Assembly: GCA_937902665.1 (NCBI GenBank)
Contig: CALELM010000063.1
Span: 1 to 10,176, forward strand
Length of the DNA: 10,176 nt
DNA from: an uncultured Selenomonadaceae bacterium
GTDB lineage: Bacteria; Bacillota; Negativicutes; Selenomonadales; Selenomonadaceae
Reading direction: 5' to 3'
Numbering within the stretch: the first letter of the stretch is position 1; the number at the start of each line of letters is the position of its first letter. Position numbers and translations under genes: made by a program. Shown in pieces: positions 5,885 to 10,176 of this stretch. A model generated the notes under the pieces. It worked only from the letters and a program-made list of their open reading frames with translations. It did no database searches and was not told the origin of the DNA.

Positions 5885-6826
5885 CTACGCCTCCCTGCTG
5901 TTCTGTGCAGTCTCCTGCATCTTTCCTGCAAGACTTGCCAAGAAATGCGCCCCTGCCGCAAGCTCTTGGTTTGCCGCAGCCTGCTCCTCCGTCACAGCAA
6001 ATACAGCCTGCGCATTCTCTGACACGCTTCGGCTCACTGTATCAATCTGATCGATGGAGCCAACAAGACATGCCATTGCTTCTTCCACTGCAGCCGCAGA
6101 ACCCTCCATATCCTGCATTTTTCCGCAAATCCCATCGACCTTCCCCATAAGCTCCTGCAAGTTTCCATGAACCGCATGGATAAGCTCCATTCCCTCCTGT
6201 GCCTCACTGCATCCTTCCTGTATTTCCGCATCCATATCCTCCAAGGTACGCTGGAAATGGTTCCTGCATTCCTCAACCTCTTGTGCCTCCTCCTGCAGCC
6301 GCAAGAGCAACGAATCGGCATTGCCTGCCTCCTGCACCAAAGTAGCAGCCTGTTTTGCAAGAACGGACATTCCTTCCGCCATTTGGCAAACTCGCTCACA
6401 TTCCCCGACCAATGCCCGAATTGCGCTTGCCGATTTACGAATGCATTGCTCGACAGAACCCATGCGCGCAGCCGCCTCATCCAGCAAATCCAATTCCATG
6501 CCCAGTTCCCCTGCAATCTCCTCAGAAATTGCCGCCGCCTCGTTCAGTGTTTCTCCCATCATGGAAGTATTCTCAAAAATACCATCTACATGTTGCTTGG
6601 CATCCTCTATTTCCTGAAGCTGCTGCTCCACGCCCATGCCAAGCGTGTTTGCCATCTCCGAAGCCTGCGTGGACATATCCGCAAACTGCTTGGCATTTGC
6701 CATCCATTCCAGCGAGAACTCCGTTACTTGTCCAGAAAGACTATCTACCTGTTCCAACCATGAATTCCTGCTCCCGCCCTTGTCGCGATTTTCCTCAGAG
6801 AAACGCTCCTCTTCCAGCCTTTCCAC
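5885..6826 (-). CDS. MCP-like cytoplasmic coiled-coil protein with a divergent signalling tip
   Basis: About 313 aa, almost entirely helical heptads, with no signal peptide or membrane segment. It reads as the cytoplasmic signalling half of a methyl-accepting chemotaxis protein: an N-terminal helix, a hairpin turn, and a C-terminal helix ending in SENAQAVFAVTEEQAAANQELAA, very like the usual VSxNAxAxAEExAAASEELAA. The hairpin (about residues 154-185, MSVLAKQAATLVQEAGN and onward) aligns without gaps to the canonical TNLLALNAAIEAARAGE segment. However, it has lost the otherwise near-invariant Glu and Arg and the GRGFAVVA motif that contact CheA and CheW. The reading frame is intact, so this is divergence rather than a visible frameshift. 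Start: GTG at 6826, preceded by AGAGGAGG with 7-nt spacing, is favoured over the ATG at 6874, which has no Shine-Dalgarno. It lies 49 bp downstream of fic on the same strand. A direct chemoreceptor role is doubtful. Confidence 0.75.
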   Translation of the reverse strand: MERLEEERFSEENRDKGGSRNSWLEQVDSLSGQVTEFSLEWMANAKQFADMSTQASEMANTLGMGVEQQLQEIEDAKQHVDGIFENTSMMGETLNEAAAISEEIAGELGMELDLLDEAAARMGSVEQCIRKSASAIRALVGECERVCQMAEGMSVLAKQAATLVQEAGNADSLLLRLQEEAQEVEECRNHFQRTLEDMDAEIQEGCSEAQEGMELIHAVHGNLQELMGKVDGICGKMQDMEGSAAAVEEAMACLVGSIDQIDTVSRSVSENAQAVFAVTEEQAAANQELAAGAHFLASLAGKMQETAQNSREA

Positions 6827-6879
6827 TGCCGCACCTCCTCTACTGATTTTTCTAAGAAATCGATAGGATTCCATTTCAT
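6745..6879 (-). CDS. Possible 44-aa small protein coupled to fic
   Basis: An ATG at 6879 overlaps the fic stop codon as ATGA and opens a 44-codon frame beginning MKWNPIDFLEKSVEEVRQWK, ending at TAG (6745-6747). The first 20 residues look protein-like (amphipathic helix). The last part overlaps the start of the MCP-like gene in another frame. It has no clear Shine-Dalgarno and would rely on translational coupling. It could be a real small protein, a frameshifted former N-terminus of the MCP-like protein, or chance. Confidence 0.25.
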   Translation of the reverse strand: MKWNPIDFLEKSVEEVRQWKGWKRSVSLRKIATRAGAGIHGWNR

Positions 6880-7544
6880 GAAAACAAGCTCATTCTCATT
6901 TCTTCATCCGCATTTAGCTTTAAAGAAAATTTTGTAAATCCAATTACATCTTCTGTATTCAAATAGCTGATATATTCCGCTTTATCTTCTTTCGTCACAA
7001 CAATGGGGGCAATACCTTTTTGCAAACAGGTATAGACCATCAAAGCACGACCGACACGGCCATTGCCGTCTGAGAAAGGATGACTACGTTCAAAAGCTAT
7101 ATGCTGCCTGCAGATTGCTTCGATTATCCCCTCTTTTTCTTGATTTTCCAATTGTGCTTCAAGATTCCATATCCATTCCTGCAATTCAGTTATAACCATA
7201 TATGGCGGAACAGGGGTAAAACCAGCTCCTATAATCATATTGGGAATCGTCTTAAAAGCTCCTGCCATGCCATCTATTGCATTTTGGCAAAGCAGGAAAT
7301 GTATTTTTTTGATCAGTTCCAAGCTAAGCGGAGGCAGCTCTTCTAAATTGTCACAAATAAACTGCATGAAGCTTTTGTAATTGATTACTTCATTCAATTC
7401 CCGCAAATTCATTGCCCTTGGGACGTACCCGTCAATGAGGATACTTTTTGTTTCACCTTGCGTTAAAGTGTTTCCTTCAATAGCTGTGCTGTGATGAGCC
7501 ATGCGAACCAGCAAATCATCGAGATAATCATTTGATGTTTTCAT
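6876..7544 (-). CDS. Fic-domain protein adenylyltransferase with N-terminal inhibitory motif
   Basis: This 222-aa protein carries the canonical Fic active-site motif HPFSDGNGRVGR (155-166), including catalytic H155, Mg-binding D159 and phosphate-binding N161, R163 and R166. Enzymes with this motif transfer AMP (sometimes other groups) from nucleotides to Ser/Thr/Tyr of target proteins. An inhibitory helix motif, [S/T]xxxE[G/N], is present at S19-E23-G24 (STAIEGN), placing it with Fic proteins that autoinhibit through an N-terminal helix (class II). No separate antitoxin is needed and none is seen. The target-binding flap region (about 96-112, FKTIPNMIIGAGFTPVPP) is intact. The start ATG has AAAGGAAA about 8 nt upstream. 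The gene is clearly AT-richer than its neighbours: 17 GC in the 60 bases 6901-6960, against 33 in 6301-6360 of the next gene. This suggests horizontal acquisition. The cellular target is unknown. Confidence 0.93.
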   Translation of the reverse strand: MKTSNDYLDDLLVRMAHHSTAIEGNTLTQGETKSILIDGYVPRAMNLRELNEVINYKSFMQFICDNLEELPPLSLELIKKIHFLLCQNAIDGMAGAFKTIPNMIIGAGFTPVPPYMVITELQEWIWNLEAQLENQEKEGIIEAICRQHIAFERSHPFSDGNGRVGRALMVYTCLQKGIAPIVVTKEDKAEYISYLNTEDVIGFTKFSLKLNADEEMRMSLFS

Positions 7545-7668
7545 GGTATTTATTTCCTTTCAAGCAATTTCCTCTCTCGCAAAAATCCCGTATCACCTTC
7601 AAGTCTTTTCTAGGTTTTTCTTTCTTCACAAAAACAAAATCTCCTGCTTTTCCTCAGGAAGCTTTGAA
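7545..7668. other. Intergenic region upstream of fic
   Basis: This AT-rich region contains the fic ribosome-binding site (7550s) and probably its promoter, but I cannot assign a convincing -35/-10 pair. A small secondary hairpin (GCTTCCTGAGGAAAAGC on the minus strand, about 7648-7664) follows the terminator of the upstream gene and precedes a T-rich stretch. It may act as a backup terminator. Confidence 0.3.
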
Positions 7669-7703
7669 CAAAAAAGAGAGTCCTCCTTCCCAGAAGACTC
7701 TCT
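7669..7703 (-). terminator. Rho-independent terminator of the DUF5610-like gene
   Basis: On the minus strand the 8-bp stem AGAGAGTC (7696-7703) / GACTCTCT (7675-7682) with a 13-nt loop is followed by a T run (about 7670-7675). It lies 22 bp after the stop codon at 7725. Confidence 0.88.
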
Positions 7704-7724
7704 CCCTGTCTTTTCTGTTTTTCC

Positions 7725-8474
7725 TTACTCAGAAGCCCCCTGCATTTGAGCTGAAGTTGCTCCCGTCAGTTCCTTTGCCCTGTCGTCAAAGCGCCTCATA
7801 ATCTCCGCATGCGTATCCTCCGTGATCTGAGGCATCTTGTCCGTTCCGTAGACATTGTTAAACGCAATGCCTGCCTGCTTGAAGCCTTCCTCCACGGCGG
7901 AACGCATCTTCTCCAGCATTTCCGGATCATCGCCGGCAAGTGCCGATGCCATTCCAAAAATACGATCCGAAACAGCTTCCACGGACCACTGTCCGCCCTC
8001 GCTGATGGCTGCCTCCGCCTCTTCCGGAGTCGTTGCCACCTCAGGCATCGCAAACTGTGCCGCATCAAGCTCCACGCCATTCTCGAACCGCAGGATTCCC
8101 ACGCCCTCATCCAGCCATTTTTGCAGCCTGTCGTTGTTTTCCGTCATCATGTCAATCATGAACTGCAAGGACTTTTGCTGAATATCCTGCTGCATGGCAC
8201 TGATCGTGTCCGCATCCAGCCCCTTGCCCTTTGCCTGTTCCAGTTCGCCCTCCTGCAAAGCAGCCAAGGGATCTGCACCCAGACCCTTTGCCTGATTCTT
8301 CTCGTTTGCCTCCTTCCCTTCGCTTGAAATCGAAACCTCAAAGGCTTCCCCAATCTTCGCTTCTAAAGAATTGGAACTGTCATTCCCTGCCCCTTGGATT
8401 CCCTGCTTCTTCATCACTCCATAAGCATTTGCTACGCCCATTGGCTGGGTTTTTGCTATCGTGTTTACATCCAT
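7725..8474 (-). CDS. Uncharacterised DUF5610 / 'hydrogenase-4 component G'-like protein
   Basis: This 249-aa soluble protein has no signal peptide or membrane segment. The N-terminal ~100 residues look low-complexity and flexible (Gly/Asn/Ser/Lys-rich). They include an imperfect ~20-residue tandem duplication, each unit starting QAKG (from residues 61 and 80). A helical central segment (95-125, SLQFMIDMMTENNDRLQKWLDEG) precedes a C-terminal module (165-235) of the pattern SDRIFGMASALAGDDPEM...EEGFKQA...MPQITEDTHAEIMRRFD. This resembles domains annotated DUF5610 or, misleadingly, 'hydrogenase-4 component G' in Negativicutes and some Proteobacteria. Its function is unknown, and the resemblance is from memory of the pattern, not a search. 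The start at 8474 is chosen for AAAGGAGG 8 nt upstream; the upstream in-frame ATG (8519) has no such site. An 8-bp inverted repeat overlaps that ribosome-binding site. It follows the AGCS gene by 102 bp. Confidence 0.7.
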   Translation of the reverse strand: MDVNTIAKTQPMGVANAYGVMKKQGIQGAGNDSSNSLEAKIGEAFEVSISSEGKEANEKNQAKGLGADPLAALQEGELEQAKGKGLDADTISAMQQDIQQKSLQFMIDMMTENNDRLQKWLDEGVGILRFENGVELDAAQFAMPEVATTPEEAEAAISEGGQWSVEAVSDRIFGMASALAGDDPEMLEKMRSAVEEGFKQAGIAFNNVYGTDKMPQITEDTHAEIMRRFDDRAKELTGATSAQMQGASE

Positions 8475-8487
8475 GTCAACTTCCTCC

Positions 8488-8521
8488 TTTTGTGCAATAC
8501 CCGCTCCTTGCAGGCACAAAA
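8488..8521 (-). promoter_or_regulatory. Inverted repeat overlapping the ribosome-binding site
   Basis: On the minus strand TTTTGTGC (8514-8521) and GCACAAAA (8488-8495) form a perfect 8-bp inverted repeat with an 18-nt loop. The 3' arm runs into the AAAGGAGG ribosome-binding site (8483-8490) of the DUF5610-like gene. It could be a weak translational hairpin or a dyad protein-binding site; neither is shown. Confidence 0.4.
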
Positions 8522-8576
8522 TCCCCTTACTTATATATCGTCACATTGAAGGAAAAATTAAACACCGCAAATATTT

Positions 8577-9959
8577 TTACTTACGATTTATGACCTTATC
8601 CTGAAAATCAAAACATTCCTTAGCAATATCGTTGGACAGCCACAGCAAGCAAATAAGGTTAGGAATAGCCATTAAGCCGTTTGCTGTATCCGAAAAATTC
8701 CAAACAATCTCCAAAGTCGTAGTTGCTCCGACAAACACGATCAAACTAAAAATGATCCTGTATGCCATGATAACCTTGCGATTCTTCACTATATATTCCA
8801 AAGCCTTTTCTCCGTAGTATTCCCAACCTAAAATCGTAGAAAAAGCAAACAATGTCAACGATATGGAAACAATCAGTCTGGAAGATTCGCCAAAAACCGT
8901 AGAAAAAGCTAAAATCGTAAGCTGGGCACCGGAAACCATTTTGCCAGTCTCCGGATCAACCGTACCCAAAACTCCAGAAGATGCTATCACCAGCCCCGTC
9001 AATGCGCAAATAATCATCGTGTCAAAAAACGTGCCGGTCATATTGATATATCCCTGACGGGAAGCATGATCGGTACGAGCCGCCGCAGCAGCGATTGGAG
9101 CAGAGCCTAAGCCTGCCTCATTGGAAAAAACGCCTCTCGCCACGCCCCAGCGCATTGCCGTCAGCATAGAAGCAATGATTGAACCATTGACACCCCCTGC
9201 CACCGCCTCAAACGAAAATGCCATCCTAAACATTTCCGCTACTCCGGCAGGAATAGCTGCATAATTAAAAGCTATTACGATGAGTGCCGTAACGAAATAA
9301 AACCCTGCCATAGTCGGTACGATCACACTGGATACCTTGCCTATACTGCGAATCCCCCGCACTATAACAAAAAGAGCGCAGAACACCAGCAAAACTCCCG
9401 TAAACCATGTGGGAATGGAAAAGCCGGATTCAAGAACTGCAGAGATGGAATTCGCTTGCGTCATGTTTCCGATACCGAAAGAAGCAATTACGGCAAAAAC
9501 AGAAAACAACATAGCCAAGCTTCGCCCTACATATTTGTTCTTGATGCCGTTCTTCATGGCATACATAGGGCCGCCCGCCATTTCGCCGGCACTGTTCGTC
9601 TCACGATACTTGACAGCCAGCACAGACTCGCCGTATTTCGTGGACAGTCCAAACGCCGCACTGATCCACATCCAAACGAGTGCTCCCGGTCCTCCCAGCA
9701 CAAGAGCTGTCGCCACCCCAACAATGTTGCCCGTGCCGACAGTCGCCGACAATGCCGTCATCAGCGATTGGAAAGGAGAAATATCCCCTTTTTCACCGCT
9801 TCTCTGCTGCATGATCATGCGTATAGCATAGCCCAAATTGCGCCACGGCAAGAATTTTAATCGAATCGTCAAAAAAACTCCTGTCCCGACCAGAAATGCC
9901 AGCATGATTGGTCCCCAAACAAAATCGTTTACCTCCGACAAAATCAAAGAAAGATCCAT
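8577..9959 (-). CDS. AGCS-family sodium:alanine/glycine symporter
   Basis: This 460-aa polytopic membrane protein of normal family length has about ten to eleven hydrophobic segments. AGCS signatures are GDISPFQSLMTALSATVGTGNIVGVATAL (58-86), GGPGALVWMW (89-98) followed by FGLSTKYGES, GGPMYAM (129-135), and RWGVARGVFSNEAGLGSAPIAAAAA (270-294). The family imports alanine and/or glycine with Na+ (or H+) across the cytoplasmic membrane. The exact substrate cannot be told from sequence alone, so no symbol is given. The start at 9959 is chosen because GGAGG lies 8 nt upstream and the product begins at the usual N-terminal amphipathic segment; the ORF extends to an ATG at 9992 without such a site, and that ATG overlaps the promoter -10 region. 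No strong terminator follows, so read-through into the DUF5610-like gene is possible. Confidence 0.95.
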   Translation of the reverse strand: MDLSLILSEVNDFVWGPIMLAFLVGTGVFLTIRLKFLPWRNLGYAIRMIMQQRSGEKGDISPFQSLMTALSATVGTGNIVGVATALVLGGPGALVWMWISAAFGLSTKYGESVLAVKYRETNSAGEMAGGPMYAMKNGIKNKYVGRSLAMLFSVFAVIASFGIGNMTQANSISAVLESGFSIPTWFTGVLLVFCALFVIVRGIRSIGKVSSVIVPTMAGFYFVTALIVIAFNYAAIPAGVAEMFRMAFSFEAVAGGVNGSIIASMLTAMRWGVARGVFSNEAGLGSAPIAAAAARTDHASRQGYINMTGTFFDTMIICALTGLVIASSGVLGTVDPETGKMVSGAQLTILAFSTVFGESSRLIVSISLTLFAFSTILGWEYYGEKALEYIVKNRKVIMAYRIIFSLIVFVGATTTLEIVWNFSDTANGLMAIPNLICLLWLSNDIAKECFDFQDKVINRK

Positions 9960-9994
9960 GAAAATTACCTCCAAATTGTATTTCACAATCATAC

Positions 9995-10022
9995 ATTATA
10001 CAAAAAAACCTTCCCTTGTAAA
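9995..10022 (-). promoter_or_regulatory. Promoter of the AGCS symporter gene (TTTACA-16-TATAAT)
   Basis: On the minus strand TTTACA (10017-10022) and a perfect TATAAT (9995-10000) are separated by 16 nt. The start point near 9988 gives a leader of about 28 nt before the ATG at 9959. This supports the shorter start codon. Confidence 0.8.
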
Positions 10023-10067
10023 ACATGAAAATGTATGCCCTCAAAATTAACTGTGTAATGGGACATA

Positions 10068-10166
10068 TAACGAAGCTAAAGATGTCCCCTTCTTCAACAG
10101 CTTGCTGTAAGTGGGGGGAAACCAAATTTAAACAAGCGGTGAGCATATCTCCCGCTTCGTTGAAAC
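10068..10166 (-). repeat. Dispersed structured repeat, copy A
   Basis: The reverse complement of this ~99-bp stretch matches 2975-3070 along its length. Read on the minus strand its ends form a long imperfect stem: AACGAAGC (10154-10161) pairs with GCTTCGTT (10069-10076). After one G-A mismatch, GGAGAT pairs with ATCTTT (two G-U pairs). Inside are TCCCC/GGGGA and a small ACAGC/GCTGT hairpin. A second dyad (GGGACAT...ATGTCCC, ~10060-10088) overlaps one edge. It lies ~45 bp upstream of the AGCS promoter. One frame is open across it (RFNEAGDMLTACLNLVSPHL...), but copy B breaks this frame. The homology may continue past the window end. Confidence 0.8.
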
Positions 10167-10176
10167 GCAAATTGGA

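Noticed and set aside
2975..10166. Composite transposon bounded by the inverted repeats
   Set aside because: No transposase or integrase is encoded between the copies, the enclosed genes are largely housekeeping, and copy B is degenerate. The repeats are more likely independent insertions.
9793..10170. 125-aa minus-strand frame at the right end
   Set aside because: It spans repeat A, the AGCS promoter and the 5' part of the AGCS gene in another frame, so it is not one gene. The repeat part is discussed as a finding.

Overview
The window looks like a chromosomal segment of a low-to-mid GC Firmicute. Purine-rich Shine-Dalgarno sequences, consensus sigma-A promoters and a Bacillus-type rRNA leader box support this. 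A motile anaerobe of the Negativicutes (Selenomonas/Mitsuokella-like) is my best guess, because it combines a chemotaxis-receptor-like protein, [NiFe]-hydrogenase maturation, and a C-terminal domain resembling DUF5610/'hydrogenase-4 component G' proteins. That placement is inference; no rRNA gene body is present to confirm it.

Layout from left to right. Positions 1-217 are the promoter and leader region of an rRNA operon transcribed leftward out of the window, with two promoters that each have a 17-nt spacer. A 24-bp perfect hairpin (239-290) separates it from a leftward two-gene unit: a stand-alone CheY-like receiver (1568-1963) and a secreted GHL10/DUF187 glycoside hydrolase-like protein (295-1530). 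Diverging to the right is a LytTR-type response regulator (2177-2911) with its own promoter and terminator. Copy B of a ~100-bp repeat follows (2975-3070). Then, leftward, come hypF (3079-5394), a terminator, tRNA-Thr(CGU) and tRNA-Ser(CGA), each tRNA with its own promoter. Next, all leftward, are an MCP-like coiled-coil protein (5885-6826), a possible 44-aa ORF, a Fic-family AMP transferase (6876-7544), a DUF5610-like protein (7725-8474) and an AGCS sodium:alanine/glycine symporter (8577-9959). The window ends in copy A of the repeat (10068-10166), in the opposite orientation to copy B.

Most genes are unrelated housekeeping or accessory units rather than one pathway. The points most worth following are the inverted pair of structured repeats bracketing ~7 kb, the MCP-like protein whose CheA/CheW-binding tip has diverged although the helical framework is intact, and the AT-rich, self-inhibited Fic gene. 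I found no clear evidence of a complete new defence or mobile system. No CRISPR array, transposase, integrase or phage gene is visible.
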